A stretch of DNA of 64,000 nucleotides from Bradyrhizobium sp. BTAi1 (GTDB lineage: Bacteria; Pseudomonadota; Alphaproteobacteria; Rhizobiales; Xanthobacteraceae). Below the pieces are notes generated by a model. The model searched no databases and had not been told where the DNA came from. It saw nothing but the letters and a program-made list of their open reading frames with translations. Position 1 is the first letter of the stretch. Every line of letters starts with the position of its first letter. Of this stretch, positions 7,678 to 16,694 are shown one piece after another. Location: the NCBI RefSeq assembly GCF_000015165.1, contig NC_009485.1, forward strand, positions 496,001-560,000, given 5' to 3'. Made by a program: the position numbers and the translations under genes.

Positions 7678-8826
7678 TCAGCCGGTCGTCGAGCGCAATG
7701 CGGTCTTGATCGCATCGCGGCCTTTCCAGGCTAGGTAAGTGAGGCGGCCGCTGAGCGAACGGTGGCCGCGCAGGCGGTTCGAGCCGAGCACGTGTCCGAC
7801 CTCGTCCGGGAACCGCTTGATCTCGGCCTGGACCATCCGGTCGGTGCTGGTCATGATCGCCTCCAGCCGTGCGCCCCAGTCGGACTCCTCGATCCGGTCG
7901 ATGCGCACCTGGATCGCGTATTCGATCTCATAGATGCTGGTCAGGATCTCCTTGGCCGTGACCACGCGGTTGTTCTTCAGGGCCATTCGCAGCGCCAGCC
8001 GCTTGTCCTCCAGCTGATCGAGCACCATCGGAATGGTCATGGCATAGGGCGCAGCAACGACGTCGGCGACGTTCTTCGTTCGTGCGGCCTTCGTCGCCAG
8101 CCGCATCACCTGCCATGGCTCCTTCAGCCGCTTGGCGACCAGCGTCAGGGCGAATGGCACCGCTTCCGGCTCCTTCTTGCGAAGGCCATCGAGCAGCAAC
8201 GCCATCTTCTTGACCTGCGGGTCGTCGAACTCGGCGATCCGATCCGGCAGTGAGTCGGCGAACTTTGCGAGCTCGTCGCGGGCGCGCAGCGCTTTCATCA
8301 GCTTGACGACATCGTCGAAGACCGACGGCGATGCCGTATAGGCCTTGAGCTTGCTGCGAACCTGCTCGATGCCGTCAGCGCGCGCGAGCGTGCCCTCCAG
8401 CGACTTCGTCACCTTGGTCTGGAAGGCACTCGCGACCTGGCGAATCTCCCGCTGCTTGTCCGCCGCGATCAGGTCCCGCATCTGTGCATTATAGTCGCGC
8501 GCCATGGTCGGCAGCAGATCGCGCGAGATCCATTCCCAGATCGGCGTCAGCGAGCCGCGGGCGATGCGGCCTTCATTGGCATGCTCCGGTGAGCCGTCGA
8601 TCAGGAGCTGCTCCACCGGCATGAAAAAGTAGCGCGAGGGATTGGCCGTCCGATGGCCGCCGACGCCATCCTTGCGGATCTCGGCCCGCAGGCGGGCCTG
8701 GATATCCGCCGATCCGGGCATGTCGACACCGCTCAGCTCGAGCCGCTCCAGCTCGCTGAGAAGACAGCTCCGCGTCAACGGCGACAACCGCTGCAGAAAT
8801 TCCCAGATCCGGTCGACCGGTCCCAT
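7678..8826 (-). CDS. Conserved hypothetical protein, 382 residues
   Basis: I do not recognise a family. The protein is soluble and strongly helical, without signal peptide or membrane segment. Two regions look well conserved in character: residues ~60-105 (GGHRTANPSRYFFMPVEQLL...GSLTPIWEWISRDLL) and a long Lys/Arg/Leu-rich helical region (~115-300). The C-terminus is basic (SGRLTYLAWKGRDAIKTAL). Convergent with the decarboxylase gene (35 bp between stop codons) and divergent from the LuxR-type gene. Coding status is supported by a long frame with balanced composition and a plausible start at 8826. Confidence 0.65.
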   Translation of the reverse strand: MGPVDRIWEFLQRLSPLTRSCLLSELERLELSGVDMPGSADIQARLRAEIRKDGVGGHRTANPSRYFFMPVEQLLIDGSPEHANEGRIARGSLTPIWEWISRDLLPTMARDYNAQMRDLIAADKQREIRQVASAFQTKVTKSLEGTLARADGIEQVRSKLKAYTASPSVFDDVVKLMKALRARDELAKFADSLPDRIAEFDDPQVKKMALLLDGLRKKEPEAVPFALTLVAKRLKEPWQVMRLATKAARTKNVADVVAAPYAMTIPMVLDQLEDKRLALRMALKNNRVVTAKEILTSIYEIEYAIQVRIDRIEESDWGARLEAIMTSTDRMVQAEIKRFPDEVGHVLGSNRLRGHRSLSGRLTYLAWKGRDAIKTALRSTTG

Positions 8827-9134
8827 GCGTCTGGCTGTCAGCTGAATGTCCGAACCCGCTCGCCTCTATGGGCGAGAACGGGAATATCGAACCACGAAAC
8901 AGTTGGTGCTCGATTAATTCCGGTAAACAAAGCCACCAAACCATGGCCTGTTCGCTCGGCATGGCCGGTCGGTCCCGCCGTCTCAGAGGCATATCGCCCT
9001 AAGAGAGTTAACTTCCAGCCGTACAGCTCATGAGGGAAATTTCTCGACGTTTGCGGGAGTTCTGCAGAAAATCCCGTATTGTTACGGGTTCCAATATTAA
9101 CCATGTTAAAGTTTCCGAGCCGTCAAGATGAGGC
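8827..9134. promoter_or_regulatory. Divergent promoter region, LuxR-type gene and unknown gene
   Basis: 308 bp, more AT-rich than its surroundings, between divergent genes. It holds a perfect CCGTA-N4-TACGG palindrome (9074-9087) and, next to it, TTAACCAT at 9097-9104, which equals the known CtrA half-site of Alphaproteobacteria, followed by GTTAAA. GTTAAC also occurs near 9007. Together these suggest regulated, possibly cell-cycle-linked, expression of the gene at 9135. Confidence 0.45.
9074..9087. promoter_or_regulatory. CCGTA-N4-TACGG palindrome, copy 1
   Basis: CCGTA-TTGT-TACGG, extended by one further C/G pair on each side. Lies 47 bp before the ATG of the LuxR-HTH protein gene at 9135. 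One of six copies in the window, all intergenic; probable operator. Confidence 0.6.
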
Positions 9135-9755
9135 ATGGCACAGCTGAGACACAGACTTCCCGACGATCGCGGCGTCGCCCTGTCGAGCGCGCCGAAAGTT
9201 AACGACGGCGGCTTGGCGCCCCCTCGCGCCGAGGCGCTGGGTGCGCCCGTCACGGCACAGGCCGAGCCATCCGACGGACTTGTCGCCTTGACCGGCCAGC
9301 TCAACGGCTCGCTCACGGCGCTGATGCTCTACATGGGCGAGATCAAGCAGCGGAGCGATGACATCGCCAGGACGCCCGGCGACCGTCGCCATGTCCAGAT
9401 GATCGTCGACAACGCACTGATGCAGACAGAGCGGATTTGCACGCTGGTCAGCCAAATGGCTGGTGCGCAGCCGCAATGCGGCTCTGCGCCGCGAAGCCTG
9501 CCGGGCCAGGATTCCGTCGTTATCGGCACGGCTACGACGTCAAGACACCCAGGCCGGACCAACAAGTCGCTGACCCCTCGCGAGCGCGAGGTGCTCGAAT
9601 TGATCAGCGCAGGACACTCGAACAAGGAAGGCGCGCTGCGCATGGGGATCAGCCCGCGTACTTTCGAAAGCCATCGCGCCGAGGCGATGCGCAAGCTGGG
9701 TGCACGCAACACCGCCGAGCTGGTTCGCGCGGCGTTACTCAATCAGATCGGATGA
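9135..9755 (+). CDS. LuxR-type HTH regulator with degenerate kinase-like N-terminus
   Basis: 206 residues. The C-terminal domain (about 144-204) is a clear LuxR/FixJ HTH: LTPREREVLELISAGHSNKE then GISPRTFESHRAEAMRKLGA. There is no receiver domain. Residues ~48-108 instead resemble the helical hairpin (DHp) of FixL-like histidine kinases: TGQLNGSLTALMLYM aligns with the kinase pattern AHELNQPLTA, but the phospho-accepting His is Gly54. It may thus bind a receiver or dimerise without phosphotransfer. Its HTH is close to that of the FixJ-like regulator at 25251. A CCGTA-N4-TACGG palindrome lies just upstream, consistent with autoregulation. Transcribed alone. Confidence 0.75.
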   Translation: MAQLRHRLPDDRGVALSSAPKVNDGGLAPPRAEALGAPVTAQAEPSDGLVALTGQLNGSLTALMLYMGEIKQRSDDIARTPGDRRHVQMIVDNALMQTERICTLVSQMAGAQPQCGSAPRSLPGQDSVVIGTATTSRHPGRTNKSLTPREREVLELISAGHSNKEGALRMGISPRTFESHRAEAMRKLGARNTAELVRAALLNQIG

Positions 9756-9936
9756 TCCAACTTGGCTGCGTGTTGGCTTGCGGACTACGCCGCAGCTTAA
9801 CGAGCAGCATCGACCGCGATGACGGCTGGGCATCGATCGCGGATTGCGGTTGCTGCTGTGTCGGGCGAAGCGGCGGCGTTGCGATCGCATTGATCAGGCA
9901 CTTGGCGAGCCGATCGAGATGCGGGCTGCCCGGCTA

Positions 9937-10182
9937 TCAGAAATAATCCTCGGCGAAAGGACGAACGCGGGACGCGGGGCGCAGTGGAGCCTGTGCCTTG
10001 GCGGGCGCCGGCACGAGCGTAATCGTCCAGCGTGGCGGAACGCTGGCTTCCTTCTCCATCACGGAGCGGACGTGGCCCGTGATCGTGGCTCCGCCGGATT
10101 TCACTGTTGCGGTCCGGCCGTTGAACTGCGCAATTCGGAAACGCCTGACTTCCTTCTGGTCGGCGGTTTCAAATGTAAACAT
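9937..10182 (-). CDS. Small hypothetical protein, 81 residues
   Basis: Starts MFTFETADQKEVRRFRIAQF and continues with a short beta-rich domain (NGRTATVKSGGATITGHVRSV) ending in a Pro/Ala/Arg tail. Start at 10182 is preferred over the ATG seven bases upstream in frame distance (10191) because AGGAG abuts that codon but sits about nine bases before 10182. No family recognised; the fold could be a small OB/SH3-like barrel. A CCGTA-N4-TACGG palindrome 66 bp upstream supports it as a regulated real gene. Confidence 0.5.
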   Translation of the reverse strand: MFTFETADQKEVRRFRIAQFNGRTATVKSGGATITGHVRSVMEKEASVPPRWTITLVPAPAKAQAPLRPASRVRPFAEDYF

Positions 10183-10248
10183 GGGACACATCTCCTATGT
10201 ATCCGCCAGTCTCGCAGCTCATGATTAGTTGATTGTGAAAATCGTGAG

Positions 10249-10262
10249 CCGTAGAAGTACGG
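10249..10262. promoter_or_regulatory. CCGTA-N4-TACGG palindrome, copy 2
   Basis: CCGTA-GAAG-TACGG, 66 bp upstream of the small gene starting at 10182 (minus strand). The only other neighbour, the hybrid kinase, ends at 10422 and reads toward it, so the small gene is the sole candidate target. Confidence 0.55.
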
Positions 10263-10421
10263 CGTCAACTCATTGTAAGGAATTGCCGGTATCGCGATCG
10301 GCGAATCTCTCCGATCTGCATCAGCCGTTCTCTTGTCGGTCGCTGCTTGCGCCAGCTCATCCCGCGAATCCAAGATTGTTGCCGGATGAGTGCGCGTCCC
10401 TGGCTGCAGGCCCGCGCTCCC

Positions 10422-12977
10422 TCAGTATTGCAGCTCCTGTGCTCGAGCTGCTTCATAGGCGGCATCGATGTTGTCGAGCAGCTCGGAATATTCCCTCGGC
10501 GACAGGCGGGGTGCGCTCTTCTCCAGCGCGAGTGCATAGGTCGCGAGCCGCCGATAGCCGAACGTTCCGGCTGCGCTCTTCAGAGAATGCGCCTCACGGC
10601 CGATCTTGATGCGCTCGCTATCGAGCGACAGTTTCCGGAACAGCTTCAAGCGCGCATCGGTTTCGCTGAAGAAGACATTGCGAATCTCTTGCGCGGCGTC
10701 GTCGCCGATTTCGCCCACCAGCTCCGCGAAGGCTTCCCGGTCGAGCGCCGGTTCAGCGGGGATCTCTGCCTCGGCCGAAAACTCCGCCGGCATGTCGTCC
10801 TGTTCCACCGGGGCGAGCGGCGGCGCGTCCGAGGCGATGGTCTCGATTGCCAGGGTGCGGGCCGGCAGCACGCGCAAAATGGCTTCGACAAGCGCTTTCT
10901 TGCGGGCCGGCTTGACCACGAAATCGTTCATTCCCGCTTCGCGACAGGCGCGGATGTCTTCCATGAAGGCATTCGCAGTGAACGCGATGATCGGCACGTT
11001 CGAGCGGCGCTCGCCGCGCGCGCGGATGGTTCGTGTTGCCTGGAAGCCGTCCATCTCCGGCATCCGCACATCCATCAGGATCAAGTCATAGTTGAAGCGG
11101 CTTGCCGCCGTGACCGCTTCGGCCCCGTCGCAGGCGGTGTCGGTCTGGATGTCGAAATCCTTGAGCATCTTGGTGGCGACGAGCCGGTTGGTCGGGTTGT
11201 CGTCGACGACCAGAACGCGCAATGGCCGGCCATAGGCGGCGATGCGGCTCTGCAGGGCAGCATAGATGCTGTCGTCATTCTGCTCGGGCACCGCGACGGC
11301 TTCGGCGATGGGCAACGTCAGGCGGAACGAGAAGGTCGAGCCGCGTCCCAGCGTCGAGGTCACGTCGATTTCGCCGCCCATCTGTTCGGTGAGCCGCTTG
11401 CAAATGGCGAGTCCCAGTCCCGATCCACCGAAACGACGGCTGATCGAGTTGTCGGCCTGAACGAAGTTCGCGAACAGCGAGCCGATCTTGTCGGCCGCGA
11501 TACCGATTCCGGTATCGGTGACCGTCCATTCGACCGTGGCCTTCGCGTCGTCCTTGGCGAGGCAACGGGTCGTGATCACGACCTCGCCGGCGGCCGTGAA
11601 CTTCACCGCATTGGATACGAGATTCAGCAGGATCTGACGAATGCGTCCTGCATCTCCGACCAGCGCCGGCGGTACTGCAGGGTCATTCACGCTTCTCAGC
11701 TTGAGGTCCTTGGCCGAGGCGCGTGGGCCGATGATGCTCAGCGTGTTGTGAACCAGCGCCTCGGCGGAGAATGCGATGTCCTCCAGCGACAGCTGCCCCG
11801 ATTCGAGCTTCGAGAAATCGAGGATGTCATTGAGGATCTCGAGCAGATTATCGCCCGCATTATGGATCGCGACCACCGAGCGGCGCTGTTCGGGGTCGAG
11901 GTTGGTCTCGAGCAGCGTGGTGGCGAGTCCGAGCACCGCGTTCATCGGCGTGCGGATCTCGTGGCTCATCATTGCGACAAAGGTCGATTTTGCCGCATTT
12001 GCAGCCTCAGCCGCATCGATCAGGTGTTCATGCCGTTCCCACAAACGGGAGATCAGGACGGCCGCTGCGAGGACTGCGGTGGCACTCACCAGCGACATGA
12101 TGACCAGCAGCGTTGCCATCGCGCGCCAGGCCTTCAGGACGTGCTGCTCCGGCACCGATACGACGATCATGGCGGGATAGCTTGGCAGCATCTTCGCCGC
12201 GCGCAGGCGCATCTCGCCGGTCCGGCCCGAGAGCTCACGCAGCACACCGCCGGCGGCAAGCGCGCGCTGGCCGAAGCCGGAGGTCGACTTTCCGATCTCG
12301 CTGGTCGGCGGGAAGTGGGCAAGCAGGATGCCATCTTCGCGGATCAGCGAAACTGAGGCATCGAGGCCCAGCGCCGTCGAGCCGAAGAAGTTTTCGAGAT
12401 AGGGGACCGACATGGCACCGAGCAGCAGCCCCATGAACTCGCCCTTGCCGTCGTCCAGCCGTCGCGCAAAGTAGATGTTCCAGGTGCCGTCTCCACGGTT
12501 CTGCACGGGCGTGCTGACGTAGCTGCGCAGCGCCGAGTCGCCCTTCAGCGCCTTGAAGTAATCGCGGTCGGAAATGTTGACGTCAGGTATGGGCCAGTAG
12601 CGCGAGAAATTGAGCAGCCGGCCCTGCGCGTCGATCAGCGTCACCGCATCGATCTGCGGAAGTCCGGCGATCTTCTCCTTGAGCAGCAGATGGGTCTGGT
12701 AGTCCGCGGCGACCTTGCCGTAGGTCGCTGCGTCGATGGCGCCGCCGCGCACCAGATAGTCCCTCACGCTCGACAGCACGAGATCCACCGACTTCACCGA
12801 GCGGTCAGCGTTTTCGGCGAGCGTCAGGCTGTGCCGGCTGAGATCCTCCTCGGCGTGCAACAGCGCGTTCTCGCGCAGGTTGGTGAGAAAGAACAGATTG
12901 CTGCCGGCGATGATGCAGATGAGGATGAGCGCGATTGCTGCCGGCGCACCCAGAACGCGTTTCTTCTTGTCCATCAT
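10422..12977 (-). CDS. Hybrid sensor histidine kinase (Cache, HisKA, HATPase, REC, Hpt)
   Basis: 851 residues. Membrane helix ~10-32, periplasmic dCache-type sensor ~35-280 ([18 protein letters not shown] is typical), second helix ~286-310, then HisKA with the phospho-His 339 in SHEIRTP, HATPase with N box NLVSNAVKF (~452-460) and G boxes DTGIGI and GGSGLGLAI, a REC domain (~586-705, Asp636 in [13 protein letters not shown]) and a C-terminal Hpt domain (His797 in [12 protein letters not shown]). It is a complete His-Asp-His phosphorelay, expected to pass phosphate to a separate response regulator. The overlapping upstream gene encodes a single-domain regulator whose stop overlaps this start by 4 bases, the likely partner. 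Ligand unknown. Confidence 0.92.
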   Translation of the reverse strand: MMDKKKRVLGAPAAIALILICIIAGSNLFFLTNLRENALLHAEEDLSRHSLTLAENADRSVKSVDLVLSSVRDYLVRGGAIDAATYGKVAADYQTHLLLKEKIAGLPQIDAVTLIDAQGRLLNFSRYWPIPDVNISDRDYFKALKGDSALRSYVSTPVQNRGDGTWNIYFARRLDDGKGEFMGLLLGAMSVPYLENFFGSTALGLDASVSLIREDGILLAHFPPTSEIGKSTSGFGQRALAAGGVLRELSGRTGEMRLRAAKMLPSYPAMIVVSVPEQHVLKAWRAMATLLVIMSLVSATAVLAAAVLISRLWERHEHLIDAAEAANAAKSTFVAMMSHEIRTPMNAVLGLATTLLETNLDPEQRRSVVAIHNAGDNLLEILNDILDFSKLESGQLSLEDIAFSAEALVHNTLSIIGPRASAKDLKLRSVNDPAVPPALVGDAGRIRQILLNLVSNAVKFTAAGEVVITTRCLAKDDAKATVEWTVTDTGIGIAADKIGSLFANFVQADNSISRRFGGSGLGLAICKRLTEQMGGEIDVTSTLGRGSTFSFRLTLPIAEAVAVPEQNDDSIYAALQSRIAAYGRPLRVLVVDDNPTNRLVATKMLKDFDIQTDTACDGAEAVTAASRFNYDLILMDVRMPEMDGFQATRTIRARGERRSNVPIIAFTANAFMEDIRACREAGMNDFVVKPARKKALVEAILRVLPARTLAIETIASDAPPLAPVEQDDMPAEFSAEAEIPAEPALDREAFAELVGEIGDDAAQEIRNVFFSETDARLKLFRKLSLDSERIKIGREAHSLKSAAGTFGYRRLATYALALEKSAPRLSPREYSELLDNIDAAYEAARAQELQY

Positions 12978-13393
12978 CCTCTACCAGCCTGCCGTCGGAC
13001 CAGCTTCTGGCGATCGGTCTCGCTCGCGATCTGCTTGAGCGTCTGCCGAAGCAAAGGCAGATTGATCGGCTTCGAAAACGGTGGGCAGACGTTCAGCTCA
13101 AGAAAATTGCCGATGCGTACCGAGGCGTCGAGCCTGTCGTTCTCGGAGGCGCTGATGATGAGAACAGGGCCGCGATATTTGAGCTCGGCGAGCCGTTGGA
13201 GCACTTCCGTGCCGGATCGCTCGCCGAGCGACAGATCCAGCGTGACGCAATCGAAGTGCCTCGTTCGAAGGATGGTGGAAGCTGCGTCAACCGAACTTAC
13301 GCCCGTCGTGTTGAAGCCGGCCTGGGTCGCAATCTTTCTGAGGATGGAGAGATGCACGTCGGCATCTTCGATCACGAGGAGCTCGTTGCGCAT
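12974..13393 (-). CDS. Single-domain response regulator, partner of hybrid kinase
   Basis: 139 residues, one REC domain with acidic pair near the N-terminus (VIEDAD), phospho-Asp53 in [12 protein letters not shown], conserved S/T (IISAS) and Lys in PPFSKPI. No output domain, so it acts by protein contact or as a phosphate carrier. Its gene precedes and overlaps (4 bp) the hybrid kinase, showing a two-gene operon. It is paralogous to the regulator at 24244 (shared FDCVTLDL core, similar length and C-terminal helix). A CCGTA-N4-TACGG palindrome sits 92 bp upstream of its start. Confidence 0.88.
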   Translation of the reverse strand: MRNELLVIEDADVHLSILRKIATQAGFNTTGVSSVDAASTILRTRHFDCVTLDLSLGERSGTEVLQRLAELKYRGPVLIISASENDRLDASVRIGNFLELNVCPPFSKPINLPLLRQTLKQIASETDRQKLVRRQAGRG

Positions 13394-13485
13394 GAATTCA
13401 TCGTCCCCTTGCCACCCCGAGCGCGGTTCTCGGCAACAGGAACTGGTCTAGCGTCCGGCTCTGACCCCCTCGTAAATTTTGGCTT

Positions 13486-13499
13486 CCGTACAACTACGG
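13486..13499. promoter_or_regulatory. CCGTA-N4-TACGG palindrome, copy 3
   Basis: CCGTA-CAAC-TACGG, 92 bp upstream of the response regulator/hybrid kinase operon (minus strand) and downstream of the cheY terminator, so the operon is the only plausible target. Confidence 0.6.
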
Positions 13500-13576
13500 G
13501 GCGACCGCGCGGCAGGAGGCGTGCGTCGCGGGAGACCCGCGCGCCACGATCCAGAGCGCGCTGCGAAGGCGAGCTG

Positions 13577-13612
13577 AAAAACGAAGCGGCCGGAGGGGGC
13601 GCTCCGGCCGCT
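13577..13612 (-). terminator. Rho-independent terminator of cheY
   Basis: An 11-bp perfect stem (13585-13595 with 13602-13612, AGCGGCCGGAG/CTCCGGCCGCT) with a six-base loop, followed on the minus strand, three bases later, by a run of five T. Located about 25 bp after the cheY stop codon. Confidence 0.85.
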
Positions 13613-13636
13613 ATGCTGATCCGGTGAAGACGGGCA

Positions 13637-14026
13637 CTATTCGGCCGGGCCGAACACGGCTTCCATCTTGGTTTTGAGGGTCGCCGCATTGAATGGCTTG
13701 ACGATGTAGTTGCTGACGCCGGCCTTCTTGGCGGCGATGACGTTCTCGGTCTTGGATTCCGCCGTAATCATGATGAACGGAGTCTTGGACAATTCGGGGC
13801 TGGCGCGGACCTCACGCAGCAGGTCGTAGCCGGTCATCGGTTCCATGTTCCAGTCCGAGATCACGAGGCCGTACTTCTTCGCCTGCATCTTGGCGAGTGC
13901 GGCGGATCCATCAGTGGCGTCGTCGACGTTCTCGAATCCGAGCTGCTTCAGCAGGTTGCGGATGATCCGGATCATAGTGGCGTAGTCATCGACCACCAGG
14001 ATCGGCATCGACAGATCAAAGGCCAT
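13637..14026 (-). CDS. cheY: CheY-type chemotaxis response regulator
   Basis: 129 residues, single REC domain with the CheY pattern: VVDDYATMIRIIRNLLKQLG at the start, phospho-Asp58 in LVISDWNMEPMTG, MITAES (conserved Thr) and YIVKPFNAATLKTK (conserved Lys). The SDWNM-P-M-G form is typical of flagellar-motor-binding CheY proteins. It is monocistronic: its own terminator follows and a 229-bp gap precedes it. Candidate motor regulator or phosphate sink for the CheA encoded at 19093. A palindromic operator-like site lies 171 bp upstream. Confidence 0.88.
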   Translation of the reverse strand: MAFDLSMPILVVDDYATMIRIIRNLLKQLGFENVDDATDGSAALAKMQAKKYGLVISDWNMEPMTGYDLLREVRASPELSKTPFIMITAESKTENVIAAKKAGVSNYIVKPFNAATLKTKMEAVFGPAE

Positions 14027-14197
14027 GTCATTACTCCGCGCGTTTGGTCAAAAGCCGAACACGGGCGAGATATTTCAGCACGAAAATTATTCGACGCTTT
14101 TTTGGAACTCGCGCTCGTCAGCAACGCGACAATTATCAGCGCCCGTTGAACAGCGCGTTAATTCCGCCCGGGCCAAGGATGTCGTTGGGCCCGTGGT

Positions 14198-14221
14198 CCG
14201 TAGTTGTACGGAACGTTCCGT
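14198..14221. promoter_or_regulatory. CCGTA-N4-TACGG palindrome, copy 4, overlapping a second palindrome
   Basis: CCGTA-GTTG-TACGG at 14198-14211, with its right end overlapping a perfect 14-bp palindrome ACGGAACGTTCCGT at 14208-14221. Lies 171 bp upstream of cheY and just beyond the stop codon of the Crp/Fnr gene. The second palindrome may be an independent operator. Confidence 0.55.
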
Positions 14222-14255
14222 CCGGTAGCGCCCGTCTGGTCGTGCCAGGCCAGGA

Positions 14256-14987
14256 TCAGGGGTGGCACCGCATCAGCCGGTCATACTGGGACTTGACCGT
14301 GCCGTAGCATTCGCAGGCTGTCTTCTTCAGCCCCTCCAGATCGATGATCTCGATGTGGCCCCGGCTGTAGTGGATGAAGTCGGCCTGCTGCAGGGTGCTG
14401 GCGACCAGCGACACGCTGTTGCGCCGCGCGCCAATCATCTGGGCCAGCGACTCTTGCGTGATGTAGAGCTTGTTGCCGCCCGAAAGGTCGTGGGTCTGCA
14501 GGAGGCAACGGGCGAGACGTGACTCAACCGTGTGGGCGGCATTGCAGCCGGCGGTTTGTTGGCTTTGCAGATATACAGCAAGAGCATGTCTCAGCATTTG
14601 TGCGCGGAACGTCCCGCTCTGCTCGGCCGCATTCCGCACTCGCTCGATGTCGACCACCGACGCGGCCCCCGGGACGAGGACCGCCGCGGTGTTGAGCACC
14701 AACGACTCAGCTCCTCCGAGCAGCGACATGCTGCCGAAAAAACTATCTCGGCCGATCATCGCCACCTGGACGCGTTCTCCACGCGCAAGGTTGACGACCA
14801 GCGAGATGACGCCGCGATGCGGGAAGTAAATCCGAGACAGCTTCTCGCCCACCTCGGCGAGAACCGAGTCCTGGACCAGATCCACCGTCCGGAGGTAGGG
14901 GCGGATCAACTCGAAATCCTCGTCGGACAGCGACGAAAGGAAGCCGTTCGGAGAACGCAAGCCAAGGTCCAAAGCCATCTCCTGCAT
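14256..14987 (-). CDS. Crp/Fnr-family transcription regulator
   Basis: 243 residues. N-terminal cyclic-nucleotide-binding-like beta-barrel (about 20-140; LAEVGEKLSRIYFPHRGVIS, then GRDSFFGSMSLLGG), a long dimer helix, and a C-terminal winged HTH (about 165-230) with LYITQESLAQMIGARRNSVS as the recognition region. The barrel lacks the phosphate-binding RxS signature of cAMP-binding CRP (MIGRDSFFG occupies that position) and has no Fnr-like Cys cluster, so the ligand is unknown. Regulators of this subtype are common and multiple in Bradyrhizobium. Monocistronic, 230 bp upstream of cheY's start on the same strand. Confidence 0.88.
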   Translation of the reverse strand: MQEMALDLGLRSPNGFLSSLSDEDFELIRPYLRTVDLVQDSVLAEVGEKLSRIYFPHRGVISLVVNLARGERVQVAMIGRDSFFGSMSLLGGAESLVLNTAAVLVPGAASVVDIERVRNAAEQSGTFRAQMLRHALAVYLQSQQTAGCNAAHTVESRLARCLLQTHDLSGGNKLYITQESLAQMIGARRNSVSLVASTLQQADFIHYSRGHIEIIDLEGLKKTACECYGTVKSQYDRLMRCHP

Positions 14988-15650
14988 TGCGGTAACGGTG
15001 CCTCGCAGATCTCATCCACTCATGGTTCCATAGAACCGCGTGCTATCCGCTGACAAGAAAAAACAACCAGGACATCAGTCTTCGCGGCATGCAACCGCAT
15101 GGCTGTGCTCGTTGATGTGCAGAGGCGGCGCCGTGCTGCCATCAGCTCGCACGTTTGAGCGCTTTCGAGCGTTGAGCGCAGCCTGTATACAATCTGCATA
15201 GCGTCCTGCTGGTCTGGCTATTGATGGTGGCGGCTGTCCAGGGACTCCATGCCAAGGCCCGTTCCAAAAAAACGAAAAGGCTGTACTAGTTCCGGTTGCG
15301 TCGCGCCTGCGATCGCTTTCACAGTCTTAGGCACAATTGACAGCGGTCATCTTGGAGCCAAAATCGCAGAGAAATGCGCTGATTCGTTTGACGGATCGTT
15401 TGCAACCGGGTGCGTTCTTCAATGTGATGTGCCGGCATCAGCCGGTTTCTTGAGGAGGCGTGCCGGGACAGCTTGTCAGTAAGCCGCAGATCGTTCGAAG
15501 CTGATGATGTGGGCTTCTGGGCGTGATCGCTGATCAGCCATGAAGGCCAACATCGCGGCCGCATGGATGCGCACTGCCGCGCCGTCGTTCGTGCGTGCTT
15601 GTTGACAGTTAGTAAGCCAATCATCTTCAATCGCAGGTACCTTGAGACTC
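14988..15650. other. Intergenic region without a supported gene
   Basis: About 660 bp between the Crp/Fnr gene and the ChpT-like gene (divergent). Contains a short AT-rich part near 15050-15070 and TGTATACAATCTGCATA near 15185 that could be promoter sequence. A 77-codon frame at 15249 has an implausible composition and no ribosome-binding site. No palindrome of the CCGTA class, repeat or RNA gene seen. Confidence 0.4.
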
Positions 15651-16391
15651 ATGGCGCTCCCGACCCAGCAACAAGCCGGCCATCACAATGAGGACGCGAA
15701 CGCCGCCAAGCCGGTCACCATCGAGCCGAACCCCGGTCTCGCGATCGTCGGCCAGGTTGCCGGCGGCCTGCTGCACGACTTCAACAACATTCTCACCGTG
15801 ATCACCGGGACGATCGACATTCTCGCCGAGGCTGTCGAGGACAGGCCTGAGCTCGCCGCCGTCGCTCGATTGATCGACGAGGCCGCGACTCGCGGGGCCC
15901 GAATGACGGCCCAGCTGCTGTCGTTCGCGCGCGGGCGGCCGCCGCGGCCATGCGCGGTCGAACTGAGCGAGCTGCTGATCGACGTCGGACGTCTGTTGCG
16001 GCCGACATTGGGGACCGATGTCGAGGTCACGACATCGATCGAGCCGGCGGTGCCCGCGGTGTTTGCCGATCCCGGCCAGTTGATGGCTGCGCTGCTCTGT
16101 CTTGCGATCATGGCTCGACCGACGATCGATAATGGCGGCAAGCTCGATATCCTGGCGAAGGCCATCGCTGCCGCCGAGGGCGACGACTCCGACGGAGCTT
16201 CATCCAACGTGCTGATTACGGTGACAGCGACCGCGACCGCCGCGGCGATCATCCCCGCGGAGCGGATGTTTCCGGATATCCGCATGGTTACCGACTTCGT
16301 CATGCGGTCGAACGGGCAACTCGCGCTGAAAGCCTCCGATGGTTCTGCCGCAAGCGTCGAGATCGTTCTGCCCTGTGCAGTTCAGGACTGA
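15651..16391 (+). CDS. ChpT-like histidine phosphotransferase / pseudokinase
   Basis: 246 residues. The N-terminal half is a DHp domain with an intact His42 in VAGGLLHDFNNILTVITGTI, almost the same as the matching part of the 1202-residue kinase at 26024 (TGGIAHDFNNILTVITGTI). The C-terminal half aligns with its HATPase domain but the ATP site is gone: the N-box NLALNARDAM is replaced by CLAIMARPTID, and the D-G-G and GTGLGL boxes are absent. This is the architecture of ChpT (DHp plus non-catalytic ATPase fold), which moves phosphate between a hybrid kinase and a response regulator. ATG at 15651 chosen; a TTG at 15642 is also in frame. Lies immediately before flagellin. Confidence 0.7.
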   Translation: MALPTQQQAGHHNEDANAAKPVTIEPNPGLAIVGQVAGGLLHDFNNILTVITGTIDILAEAVEDRPELAAVARLIDEAATRGARMTAQLLSFARGRPPRPCAVELSELLIDVGRLLRPTLGTDVEVTTSIEPAVPAVFADPGQLMAALLCLAIMARPTIDNGGKLDILAKAIAAAEGDDSDGASSNVLITVTATATAAAIIPAERMFPDIRMVTDFVMRSNGQLALKASDGSAASVEIVLPCAVQD

Positions 16392-16694
16392 AGCGCGACA
16401 GCGGGTCCAACCCGTCTCATAGTTAGCGACATCCTAACATGGCCTGGCCTGCCCCAAGGGGCGGAACGAGTTTCTGCGCGTATTGGGTGTGTCGTGGCAG
16501 AAATGTTCGCGGATTCATCTGCATTTCATTGCATTGATTAGCGGCCGATTAGGATTAACGCCGGCCGCGCCCCGCGCGCCGGGCTGCAACGGGCTGGATT
16601 TAACGAACGGGTAGGATTCCGCGGACCAGTCTGCACCATCGCCGACAGAACGGTGCGGCGATGTTTACTCGTGTTCATCCAGAAGGGAATGACA
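16392..16694 (+). promoter_or_regulatory. Flagellin upstream region
   Basis: 303 bp of leader and promoter before flagellin. AT-rich patches around 16515-16560 (GATTAGCGGCCGATTAGGATTAACG) are the likeliest promoter position. No sigma-54 signature (TGGCAC-N5-TTGC) found. The leader could include the target of FlbT, encoded downstream, which in Caulobacter binds the flagellin mRNA 5' end; that link is inference. Confidence 0.35.

Noticed and set aside
10347..12356. A 669-codon open frame opposite the hybrid kinase
   Set aside because: Antisense to conserved kinase domains; composition not protein-like.
15249..15482. 77-codon frame in the intergenic region before the ChpT-like gene
   Set aside because: No ribosome-binding site, no family, and codon use unlike the neighbours.
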